Shown here: in pieces, positions 1 to 5,910 of the stretch
Numbering within the stretch: position 1 is the first letter of the stretch
Layout: each line of letters opens with the position of its first letter
Assembly: GCA_030730545.1 (NCBI GenBank)
Contig: JANQUX010000060.1
Location: 4,032 to 9,941 of the forward strand
Source: Maribacter sp.
GTDB taxonomy: Bacteria; Bacteroidota; Bacteroidia; Flavobacteriales; Flavobacteriaceae
Direction: 5' to 3'
DNA length: 5,910 bases
The notes under the pieces: generated by a model
Database searches by the model: none
What the model was told of the DNA's origin: nothing
The model's input: only the letters and a program-made list of their open reading frames with translations
Program-made: the position numbers and the translations under genes

Positions 1-1106
1 ATCATGCGCTTACCGTGTTTCTGTACTATTTTCTCTACCTTATTAATGAAGTAGATGTAATCTTTCTTTTTTGTTACATGACTTTCATCGCCACCAACAT
101 GAAAATAAGGACCGGGAGTGATCGCTGAGATTTCTCTAACTACATCGTCTATAAAAGTATACACAGTATCTTTATGCGTATCAAAGGTGCTGAAGCCAAC
201 ATGCATACCTTCATATAGCTTCGGAGTTTTTCCATTACCGTTCAAGAACGGGTAAGATACAGATGCCGCATTAGTATGACCAGGCATATCAATTTCTGGT
301 ATAATGGTCATATATCTTTCAGCAGCATACCTTACAATTTCCTTGTAATCTTCTTGAGTATAGAAACCGCCAGATTCGCCGCCAACTTCGGTACTGCCGC
401 CAACTTCTGTAAGTTTAGGCCACGATTTTATTTCAATTCTCCAACCTTGGTCATCACTAAGGTGCAAATGCAGCACATTTATTTTGTAGTAAGATAGTAG
501 GTCAATATATTTTTTAACATCATCAACACTAAAAAAGTGTCGTGCAACATCTAACATAGAACCTCTATATGCAAAATTAGGGTTGTCGACAATTTTCCCA
601 GATGGTACTGGCCAAATTTTTTGCAAAGCCAATGTGTCGTTACTTTCCATGGGTACTAGTTGTCTAAGCGTTTGTATACCTCTAAAAGCGCCTTCTGCGG
701 TGTTAGAGTTAATAATAATTGAATCTTGATTTATGTATAGTTGATATGACTCTGGTGATGCCAGATCGGTACTATCGCTTTGGTTAATGTAGATAACTCT
801 TTCTACGGTATTCGCACCTTCAGTATTTACAGGTATACTCAGATTTATTTTTTCTTTTAGTTTAGTTGCCAAAAAAGTACCGACTTCTTCAAAACCAGTT
901 GCGTTTTTAGAAGTGTAGATTGCCGTAAACTGGTCTAATGCAAAAGCAGAGTTTGTTGGTATGGTCTTTAACGGCTTGGGTATTAAGCTAGCTTTAGATA
1001 AATCTGTAGTTGGCATTGCAATACGCTCTTTCTTCTCTTCGCTACAAGCAATTAATAATAGTGTTAAGCTTGCAAAAAATAGACTTCGAATACAAAAGGT
1101 CTTCAT
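1..1106 (-). CDS. GH20 beta-N-acetylhexosaminidase lipoprotein (C-terminus cut by window start)
   Basis: The gene starts at the ATG at 1106 and stays open for 368 codons to the window edge, so the 3' part is missing. It belongs to glycoside hydrolase family 20, which removes terminal beta-linked GlcNAc or GalNAc by substrate-assisted catalysis. A lipoprotein signal ends in LIAC with Cys21, followed by SEEKKE, an acidic stretch that fits surface export in Bacteroidota. A GH20b-like N-terminal domain covers about residues 36-175 and the catalytic barrel starts near 177. Visible family motifs are YRGSMLD with substrate-binding Arg181, HLHLSDDQGWR (Asp218-Asp219), a GGSTEVGG stretch as in Streptomyces-type hexosaminidases, EIDMPGH (Glu271 to His277), and HVGGDES with the catalytic pair Asp340-Glu341. 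The C-terminal barrel tryptophans lie outside the window. It is the fourth gene of the run, 12 bases after the SGNH hydrolase gene. Family assignment is firm; the exact substrate is not known. Confidence 0.95.
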   Translation of the reverse strand, partial: MKTFCIRSLFFASLTLLLIACSEEKKERIAMPTTDLSKASLIPKPLKTIPTNSAFALDQFTAIYTSKNATGFEEVGTFLATKLKEKINLSIPVNTEGANTVERVIYINQSDSTDLASPESYQLYINQDSIIINSNTAEGAFRGIQTLRQLVPMESNDTLALQKIWPVPSGKIVDNPNFAYRGSMLDVARHFFSVDDVKKYIDLLSYYKINVLHLHLSDDQGWRIEIKSWPKLTEVGGSTEVGGESGGFYTQEDYKEIVRYAAERYMTIIPEIDMPGHTNAASVSYPFLNGNGKTPKLYEGMHVGFSTFDTHKDTVYTFIDDVVREISAITPGPYFHVGGDESHVTKKKDYIYFINKVEKIVQKHGKRM

Positions 1107-1118
1107 TGTGTAGTGTAA

Positions 1119-1787
1119 TTAGGGTTGGTTTACTAAATTTTTCATGGCTTCATACCAAATATCGTAACCTTTTTGGTTCATATGCAGGCCGTCTTCAATA
1201 AAAATATCGGTTTTTAGCTTTCGTTTGTTTAACATTGGTTTCCAAACATCTACGTAATATAATTGTGGGTCGTTTTTGGTAAAACGTTCCATTTTTCTAT
1301 TCAACCTTTTGTATTTTCCTCGAATCTTCCATCTGCTGATACTTGGCTTTGCCGCAATCAATATAACCTCAGTGGCAGGATTTTTAGATTTTATTCGACG
1401 GATGATCTCTGCGGTCGTATCAAGAACATCTGCAGGTCTTTTATCTGCCCATAAGTCATTATCACCCTCGTAAATAAATACTTTTTTAGGATTGTAGGAT
1501 AAGATCAATTCATCGGTAAATACTAGTAAGTCTGATGCTTGTGAACCTCCAAATCCGCTGTTTAAAATTTGATGGTTCTGAAACTCTTGTTCTAGCTTTC
1601 TCCATAAACGAACACTAGAACTACCTGTGAAGACTATCGTTTCCTTTTTTGAATCCCAGATAGTATCATATTTCTGAGTAATATTTTTTACCTCTTCGGC
1701 GAAGATATTCTCTGTTTGAGAAATGCAATAATTACTTGTTGAAAGTAGAAAAACCGTTATTAAAAATGAAATCTTGAAATTACTCAT
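1119..1787 (-). CDS. Exported SGNH/GDSL-type hydrolase (esterase/acylhydrolase)
   Basis: This 222-residue protein is a single-domain SGNH hydrolase (GDSL-like lipase/acylhydrolase group, similar to PAF-acetylhydrolase-type folds). An N-terminal hydrophobic segment (about residues 5-18) ending in CIS-Q suits cleavage by signal peptidase I near residue 23; the Cys there is not in a lipobox. All four SGNH blocks are visible: FTGSSSVRLW with probable nucleophile Ser57, NSGFGG with Gly77, YEGDNDL with Asn110, and DGLHMNQKGY with Asp199 and His202. Block I reads GSS instead of GDS, a variant I recall as common in this subfamily, so activity is expected. Likely reaction: hydrolysis of an ester, possibly O-acetyl groups on sugars, in the periplasm. 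It sits between a second esterase gene (26-base gap) and the GH20 gene (12-base gap), which supports a glycan de-esterification role, though the substrate is inferred from context only. Confidence 0.9.
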   Translation of the reverse strand: MSNFKISFLITVFLLSTSNYCISQTENIFAEEVKNITQKYDTIWDSKKETIVFTGSSSVRLWRKLEQEFQNHQILNSGFGGSQASDLLVFTDELILSYNPKKVFIYEGDNDLWADKRPADVLDTTAEIIRRIKSKNPATEVILIAAKPSISRWKIRGKYKRLNRKMERFTKNDPQLYYVDVWKPMLNKRKLKTDIFIEDGLHMNQKGYDIWYEAMKNLVNQP

Positions 1788-1813
1788 AAATGCGAATATG
1801 ACTGATTAGCTTA

Positions 1814-2689
1814 CTAATTAAGTGTTGGTTTTGTTAAACCTTCTGTAAGTGCCCAAGCATAAAATTGTTCGATCCAGTTATCAGAAGCTAATTGTTGTTT
1901 TTTCATTCCAAAACCATGTCCTCCTTTAGAATACATATGCATACCTGCATTTTTTCCACTAGTTACCCAATCTGTATACAGTATAGTACTTGGTCTGGCA
2001 AGTCCAAGTGGGTCATCTGAAGCACATATTACTAACATTGGCGGGGCATCTTCAGGAATTTTATATTCACCAATAACTGTCATCCAAGGGTAAACAGGTA
2101 CTATGAAATCTGGTCTTGTAGCCGTGGTATAGTTAAAGGTAACACCCATAGTCACTGCACCACCAGCTGAAAAGCCCATGAATCCAATTTTGTTTGGATC
2201 TAATTTCATAGTCTTTGCATTTGTTCTTACATAAGTAATAGCTGCAAGACCATCTGCAATTGAAAGTGGTAAAACGGGAGCAACTCTTTCTCCGATTTTC
2301 GCCGGGTTGTTAGTTCCTTCATCTGTAATTTCTTTAATGCCATCTAAACCGGTGGGTACTAATCTATATTTAAGAACAAATGCTGTAATACCATGATTGT
2401 TCAACCATTTCGCAACATCTCTACCTTCACTATTAATACTTAAACCGTAAAGTCCGCCACCAGGGGCAACAATAACACTGGTACCATTTGGCTGATCTGC
2501 CTCAAAAACTTCTAATCGAGGTATAGCCACGTTGGTTACCACATTTGTTTCCCATATATCTGAGTAATATTCTTTTTCAGCTGTTGACCAATTTACATCG
2601 GCATTTGTTTCATATGGTAAGTCTACCATTTTTTGGGCAAGTACAGTCATAGAAGTAAAGATGCAAGTAAGTAAAATAAGACTTTTCAT
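1814..2689 (-). CDS. Exported alpha/beta-hydrolase esterase (acetylxylan-esterase-like)
   Basis: This 291-residue protein has a signal peptide with probable cleavage after VLA (residue 18). The rest is an alpha/beta-hydrolase resembling the Bacteroidota acetylxylan-esterase-like group. The oxyanion-side motif is APGGGLYGLS (residues 75-84) and is followed by the typical EGRDVAKWLNNHGITAFVLK stretch. The nucleophile elbow GFSAG gives Ser174, the acid is probably Asp226 in CASDDPL, and the catalytic His is His258 in GGHGFG, so the triad is complete and in the right order. Compared with plain members, an extra loop of about 25-30 residues (about 113-141) precedes the SIADGLAAITYVR helix. Likely role: removal of acetyl or other acyl groups from a carbohydrate in the periplasm. 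It lies 11 bases after the channel gene and 26 bases before the SGNH gene. Alternatives are a peptidase-like or general carboxylesterase; context favours a sugar esterase. Confidence 0.9.
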   Translation of the reverse strand: MKSLILLTCIFTSMTVLAQKMVDLPYETNADVNWSTAEKEYYSDIWETNVVTNVAIPRLEVFEADQPNGTSVIVAPGGGLYGLSINSEGRDVAKWLNNHGITAFVLKYRLVPTGLDGIKEITDEGTNNPAKIGERVAPVLPLSIADGLAAITYVRTNAKTMKLDPNKIGFMGFSAGGAVTMGVTFNYTTATRPDFIVPVYPWMTVIGEYKIPEDAPPMLVICASDDPLGLARPSTILYTDWVTSGKNAGMHMYSKGGHGFGMKKQQLASDNWIEQFYAWALTEGLTKPTLN

Positions 2690-2700
2690 AGTTGTAAATT

Positions 2701-3432
2701 TTATTGAATTGTTTCAATGAGCATAAATACCAAGGCAGCTAAAACTCCGCCAATTATTGGTCCTACTATTGGTACCCATGCGTAACCCCAATTACTATTT
2801 CCTTTATTTTTTATAGGAAGAATTGAATGTAATAAACGCGGACCAAAATCACGTGCTGGGTTAATGGCGTAACCAGTAGGGCCGCCTAAACCAAAACCGA
2901 TACCCATTACCAATAGTGCAACTGGTAGCGCGTCTAACGACCCTAGTGAAACTGCACTGTCACCCATGGTGCCACCGGCAATATAGAATACACCGAATAC
3001 AAGTGCGAAGGCTCCAATAATTTCAGTCATCAAATTCCAAAACGGACTCTTAATGGCCGGTGAAGTGGAGAAGGTGGCTAAAATTGCATCGGTGTCTTCT
3101 GTGGCTTCGTATTGTTTTTTATAATTAAGCCATACTAAAAAGTTACCCATCATGGCACCTAATATTTGTGCGACTATATAACCTGGTACTGCTGCCCAAG
3201 AAAATTTTCCGGCAACGGCAAGAGCTACGGTTACTGCAGGGTTAAGGTGAGCACCACTGCCATCGGCTGAAATGTACACACCGATAAATACGGCAATACC
3301 CCATGCAAGAGAAATGCCCGTCCACCCGGCATCGGCTCCTTTTGTTCCCTTTAATACAATGTTCGCAACAATGCCATTCCCTATAAGAATTAGCATTGCA
3401 GTACCGATAAATTCAAAAATGTATGTAATCAT
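2701..3432 (-). CDS. glpF: Aquaglyceroporin of the MIP family (glycerol facilitator type)
   Basis: This inner-membrane channel passes glycerol or similar small uncharged solutes and water. The chosen start is the ATG at 3432, giving 243 residues beginning MITYIFEFIGT as in the family. An upstream in-frame ATG at 3474 would add 14 residues with no family likeness. Six membrane helices and two half-helices are visible, with NPA boxes at GAHLNPAVT (Asn64-Pro65-Ala66) and GYAINPARDFGPR (Asn191-Pro192-Ala193). The Asp after NPAR and the wide filter, read by alignment to E. coli GlpF as Trp44, Gly179, Tyr188 and Arg194, mark the glycerol branch and not a water-only aquaporin. The length is near the 240-280 residues usual for the family. 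No glycerol kinase or glycerol-3-phosphate dehydrogenase gene is nearby; instead the gene leads a run of secreted hydrolases. Family assignment is firm, and the substrate is less certain in this setting. Confidence 0.93.
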   Translation of the reverse strand: MITYIFEFIGTAMLILIGNGIVANIVLKGTKGADAGWTGISLAWGIAVFIGVYISADGSGAHLNPAVTVALAVAGKFSWAAVPGYIVAQILGAMMGNFLVWLNYKKQYEATEDTDAILATFSTSPAIKSPFWNLMTEIIGAFALVFGVFYIAGGTMGDSAVSLGSLDALPVALLVMGIGFGLGGPTGYAINPARDFGPRLLHSILPIKNKGNSNWGYAWVPIVGPIIGGVLAALVFMLIETIQ

Positions 3433-3498
3433 AGTTTGGTTGGATTTTAAGTCGTTTAAGATAAATAAAATCAAGGAATTAATAAGAAATAAAACCCT

Positions 3499-3534
3499 TT
3501 GATAAGTAATTGATAATTATTGCGCTGTAATTAT
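3499..3534. promoter_or_regulatory. Candidate operator: tandem TTGATAA heptamer overlapping an inverted repeat
   Basis: In the 249-base region between the divergent channel and lipocalin genes, TTGATAA occurs at 3499-3505 and again at 3510-3516, 11 bases apart or about one helical turn. The second copy overlaps a perfect 7-base inverted repeat, ATAATTA at 3513-3519 and TAATTAT at 3528-3534, around an 8-base centre that is the only GC-rich spot. The site is 67 bases upstream of the channel start. This arrangement fits a regulator-binding site, but AT-rich sequence gives short repeats by chance and no regulator gene is in view. Confidence 0.3.
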
Positions 3535-3563
3535 ATGAATTTCAATATAGTGACTTTCAAAAA

Positions 3564-3571
3564 TACATTTG
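3564..3571 (+). promoter_or_regulatory. Possible Bacteroidota -7 element for the lipocalin gene
   Basis: TACATTTG matches the Bacteroidota primary-sigma -7 consensus TAnnTTTG exactly and would start a transcript about 100 bases before the lipocalin ATG. No TTG -33 element is found at the usual distance upstream, so the call is weak. The rest of the intergenic region shows no other full match on either strand, and I see no convincing promoter for the channel operon. Confidence 0.25.
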
Positions 3572-3681
3572 AATACTTTGAGAAGGTTACTGCTTTTATG
3601 AATTTATTATTATATAATGCCTGGTTATGGCAACATCTTTTGACTACCTTTCATATAGAATTAACCTATATTGTTATTATC

Positions 3682-4146
3682 ATGAGAAAATATAATCTTT
3701 ATTTTATTACCTGTCTAGTGCTACTTTTTACAGGTTGCTCATCTGATGATAGCGATGCTACAACTGATGATAGTGCTTTGGTCATTGGCACCTATATGTT
3801 AACTGAAATAAATGTGAATATAGCCCAAGATGTTAATGAAGATGGTACTGCTTCTAATAATATATTAGCTGAGCTCGACTGCTTAAACGGCACATTAGAA
3901 ATTAATGCAGACGGCACTTGGGATCTTGATATGGTAGAACTTGATATTACCAGCGTAACCGGTGATTTTTATGCTATTCGTTGTGGTAGAACCATTAACT
4001 TCAGCGGTAAATGGACTTTTAAAAGTAGTGTACTTAATTTAAATGACACAAATTTCAACGACATGGTTTTAAATTCAGCTATTCTAACTGAAGGTGTAAA
4101 TGAAGAACTGCCAGGTGTGTTAAATAGAAAATTTACCAAGCAGTAA
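3682..4146 (+). CDS. Lipocalin-like domain lipoprotein
   Basis: I place the start at the ATG at 3682, giving 154 residues, because a lipoprotein signal follows at once: a charged start (MRKYN), a hydrophobic core and the lipobox FTGC with Cys19. Reading is open further upstream in frame, to 3520, but that part looks non-coding. After the cysteine comes SSDDSD, an acidic tract like the surface-export signal of Bacteroidota lipoproteins. The mature part resembles small lipocalin-like domains of this phylum: GTYMLTEINV (residues 36-45), a DVNEDGTASN segment (50-59) with a calcium-loop look, DCLNGTLEINADGTW (66-80) and NFSGKWTF (106-113). Cys67 and Cys101 could form a disulfide. The protein probably sits on the outer membrane; its ligand and role are unknown. 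It is the only plus-strand gene here and ends 2 bases from the lactonase gene's stop. The domain call rests on motif likeness alone. Confidence 0.8.
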   Translation: MRKYNLYFITCLVLLFTGCSSDDSDATTDDSALVIGTYMLTEINVNIAQDVNEDGTASNNILAELDCLNGTLEINADGTWDLDMVELDITSVTGDFYAIRCGRTINFSGKWTFKSSVLNLNDTNFNDMVLNSAILTEGVNEELPGVLNRKFTKQ

Positions 4147-4148
4147 AT

Positions 4149-5051
4149 CTAATATCTAACACCATGTACATTCATTTGCAAAGTGTACACCGACCCCATT
4201 GCAGTTATAAATAGAACATCTTGATTTTCGCCACCAAAAGTAACATTGGCTGTCCAGTTTTCATTGATGGGTATATTCTTTAACTGTTCGCCCTGCGAAT
4301 TGAAAATGGTAACACCTGCACCTGTTAAATAAACATTGCCTTTGTTATCGATGGTCATACCATCTGAGCCCATGTCTGTAAAAAGTGTGCGGTCACTTAA
4401 ACTGCCATCTTCTTGAATGGAGTAGGAGTATGTTTTTTTGTCACCTATATCTGCAACGTAAAGTGTTTTGCCATCTAGGGTGCCAATTATTCCGTTAGGT
4501 TGTGCTAGCCCTTTCGCTACTATTGAGATGTTTTTTAAATCTGGTGAAATATAGTAGACATTTTTTTCTTTTATATCAGCTTCTGTCCTTGTCCAGTATT
4601 CTCTTTGGTAGTAAGGGTCTGTAAAATAGATTCCTCCTTTTAAATCGACCCAAAGATCATTGGGTCCGTTTAATTTCTTGCCTTCGAAATCTGTAATTAA
4701 GGTATCAATTTCACCTGTTTTATGAATTCGCCATAACTCATTTTCATCATCGGCAGCTGCCAATAAATTTTCATCATTGTCGAAATACAAACCATTTGCC
4801 CTACCTGACGATTCCATAAAAGTACTTATAGAATTATCGGTGTGGTTCCATTTCAGAATTTTATTGTTTGGCTGATCGGTAAAGTATACATTACCATTTT
4901 TGTCTGATGCCGGGCCTTCGGTAAAGCTGAAATTATTAGCAACTCGCACTAGTTCAGAGCCATCGGCAACCAGTGTCTTCTGATGAGATTTACAAGAAAC
5001 TATTGCTGTCAACAGTAGATAAGTAAAAATTAATTGGTTATAAAATTTCAT
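4149..5051 (-). CDS. SMP-30/gluconolactonase-type lipoprotein (six-bladed propeller)
   Basis: This 300-residue protein has a lipoprotein signal ending in IVSC with Cys20, followed by KSHQK, which lacks the acidic export tract, so it is probably anchored on the periplasmic side of the outer membrane. The remainder is an SMP-30/gluconolactonase/LRE-like beta-propeller, with repeated blades such as GNVYFTD, GGIYFTDP and GNVYLTG. The divalent-metal and substrate residues of the family are all present: Glu45 in FTEGP, Asn131 in GPND, Asn186 in QPNG and Asp230 in SDGM. Expected reaction: opening of sugar lactones to aldonic acids. The gene starts 8 bases after the isomerase-like gene, so the two are probably co-transcribed, and their pairing points to periplasmic processing of oxidised sugars. 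Some relatives act on other lactones or esters, so the substrate is open. Confidence 0.93.
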   Translation of the reverse strand: MKFYNQLIFTYLLLTAIVSCKSHQKTLVADGSELVRVANNFSFTEGPASDKNGNVYFTDQPNNKILKWNHTDNSISTFMESSGRANGLYFDNDENLLAAADDENELWRIHKTGEIDTLITDFEGKKLNGPNDLWVDLKGGIYFTDPYYQREYWTRTEADIKEKNVYYISPDLKNISIVAKGLAQPNGIIGTLDGKTLYVADIGDKKTYSYSIQEDGSLSDRTLFTDMGSDGMTIDNKGNVYLTGAGVTIFNSQGEQLKNIPINENWTANVTFGGENQDVLFITAMGSVYTLQMNVHGVRY

Positions 5052-5059
5052 ATATGCGA

Positions 5060-5893
5060 CTATACATTCTTTAAGTAGTTCATGTTATGCATCATGCTAT
5101 CAAAAGGGGTACTTGCGTATTCTTCTTGTTCTATATAAATATGTTGAACACCAGATAGTTCTTTCATTTCAAGCATTAACGGAACATCTAGTATACCCTT
5201 ACCGAATTCTGTACTTACTTTTTCATGCATATCCATATCTTTTAAATGCCAAAGCGGGAATCTGCCTTGGTATTTTTCAAAATAACGCAAAGGGTCTTTA
5301 CCAGCAACAACTACCCAGCCCAAATCTAGTTCCATATGAACTAATTCTTTTTGCGTATTATCCATAAGCACATCATAAAGTACTTCTCCGTTTTCAGATT
5401 CAAATTCGTACTCATGGTTATGGTATCCAAATTTTAATCCGAGTTTATTACATGCTTCGCCGGCAATATTAAACTGCTCAGCAACTTTTTTATAATTATC
5501 AATTGTTTGACCGTCACTAGGTAGCGAAGAGCAAATAAGATATTCTTGACCAGAAGCTACCGCATCTGCCATAGTTTGTTCAAACTTATCATCTAAATGT
5601 ACATGACCGCTTGTAAGTTTCATACCTAAACTTTTGCAAGCCGTTCCCATTTGTGCGGGCGTCAATCCGTAATAATACCCTTTTGAAGATCCGGCACTTT
5701 CAATTTCTTGAAACCCAAGGCTAGCTATTTTCTTTAACGTTTTCATAGGGTTAGCAAGCATATCATCCCTAAATGAATATAACTGAACACCATAGGTAGA
5801 ATTTTTTGTATTCGCCATTGTTATTTGGGGCAGTAATACAGTAGCTGCACTTAATAACCCGGTATTTTTAATAAACTTTCTTCTTGTATTCAT
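5060..5893 (-). CDS. Tat-exported sugar isomerase/epimerase-like TIM-barrel protein
   Basis: This 277-residue protein opens with a twin-arginine signal, TRRKFIK (Arg4-Arg5), then a hydrophobic stretch to about residue 26, so it should be exported folded, probably with its metal bound. The mature part is a xylose-isomerase-like TIM barrel (AP endonuclease 2 family, annotated as sugar phosphate isomerase/epimerase). Typical strands are YGVQLYSFRDD (34-44), LGFQEIE (59-65), FGYHNHEYEF (155-164), MELDLGW (187-193), WHLKDMD (215-221) and IYIEQEEY near the C-terminus. Probable metal or catalytic residues are Glu161, Asp190, His216 and Glu255, assigned by position in the motifs. The start is the ATG at 5893, only 17 bases from the window edge, so any upstream operon partner is not visible. 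Export makes a sugar-phosphate substrate unlikely; an unphosphorylated or keto sugar is more plausible. The exact reaction is unknown. Confidence 0.92.
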   Translation of the reverse strand: MNTRRKFIKNTGLLSAATVLLPQITMANTKNSTYGVQLYSFRDDMLANPMKTLKKIASLGFQEIESAGSSKGYYYGLTPAQMGTACKSLGMKLTSGHVHLDDKFEQTMADAVASGQEYLICSSLPSDGQTIDNYKKVAEQFNIAGEACNKLGLKFGYHNHEYEFESENGEVLYDVLMDNTQKELVHMELDLGWVVVAGKDPLRYFEKYQGRFPLWHLKDMDMHEKVSTEFGKGILDVPLMLEMKELSGVQHIYIEQEEYASTPFDSMMHNMNYLKNV

Positions 5894-5910
5894 TGGTATA
5901 GATTACAATG

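Noticed and set aside
378..407. 12-base direct repeat (gccgccaacttc at 378 and 396, 18-base period).
   Set aside because: It encodes the EVGGSTEVGG stretch, which is typical of this GH20 subgroup, so the repeat follows from the protein sequence and is not a separate element.
1010..1473. Short plus-strand open frames across the GH20 and SGNH genes.
   Set aside because: They lie antisense to clearly identified genes and show no motif, signal or family likeness of their own.
3433..3474. Longer channel protein starting at the ATG at 3474.
   Set aside because: The added 14 residues do not resemble the family; the start at 3432 gives the usual N-terminus directly before the first membrane helix.
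3640..3673. TTG at 3640 with TATATTG at 3667 as a promoter for the lipocalin gene.
   Set aside because: The -7 match is imperfect, the spacing is 24 bases, slightly too long, and the start would be almost at the ATG.
3520..3681. Upstream in-frame extension of the lipocalin gene (TTG 3520, ATG 3535, ATG 3598).
   Set aside because: The lipoprotein signal begins at 3682, where an n-region and lipobox are correctly spaced; the extension would bury the signal behind 54 residues with no family likeness.
4165..4189. Inverted repeat TGTACA ... TGTACA just after the lipocalin stop, considered as a terminator.
   Set aside because: The arms are only 6 bases, the loop is 13 bases, there is no T-run on either strand, and it lies inside the lactonase coding region.

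Overview
The window looks like chromosomal DNA from a marine-type member of the Bacteroidota, most likely a flavobacterium. The evidence is AT-rich coding sequence, very short gaps between co-directional genes, no Shine-Dalgarno-like sequence before the starts, several outer-membrane-type lipoproteins with acidic residues after the lipobox cysteine, a Tat-exported sugar isomerase-like protein, and a GH20 enzyme of the kind found in glycan-degrading Bacteroidota. The genus is not determined. No RNA gene, insertion sequence, CRISPR array, phage gene or SusC/SusD pair is visible.

Layout. Right part (5893 to 4149, minus strand): two genes 8 bases apart. The first encodes a Tat-exported xylose-isomerase-like TIM-barrel protein; the second encodes an SMP-30/gluconolactonase-type lipoprotein. 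Middle (3682 to 4146, plus strand): one lipocalin-like lipoprotein gene, convergent with the lactonase gene, the two stop codons being 2 bases apart. Between it and the next minus-strand gene lies a 249-base divergent intergenic region (3433-3681) with a tandem heptamer overlapping an inverted repeat, a candidate operator. Left part (3432 to the window edge, minus strand): a tight four-gene run of an aquaglyceroporin (GlpF type), an exported alpha/beta-hydrolase esterase of the acetylxylan-esterase-like kind, an exported SGNH/GDSL hydrolase, and a GH20 beta-N-acetylhexosaminidase lipoprotein cut by the window start. Its gaps are 11, 26 and 12 bases, so it is probably one operon led by the channel gene.

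How they may work together (inference): the two esterases and the hexosaminidase could remove acyl groups and terminal amino sugars from an acetylated glycan outside the cytoplasm, while the lactonase and isomerase-like proteins could process oxidised or rearranged sugars in the periplasm. The channel would carry a small uncharged product such as glycerol or another polyol across the inner membrane. Most of these families are well known. The unusual points are the gene combination, with a glycerol-type channel leading a hydrolase operon, and the control region, not any wholly unknown protein.
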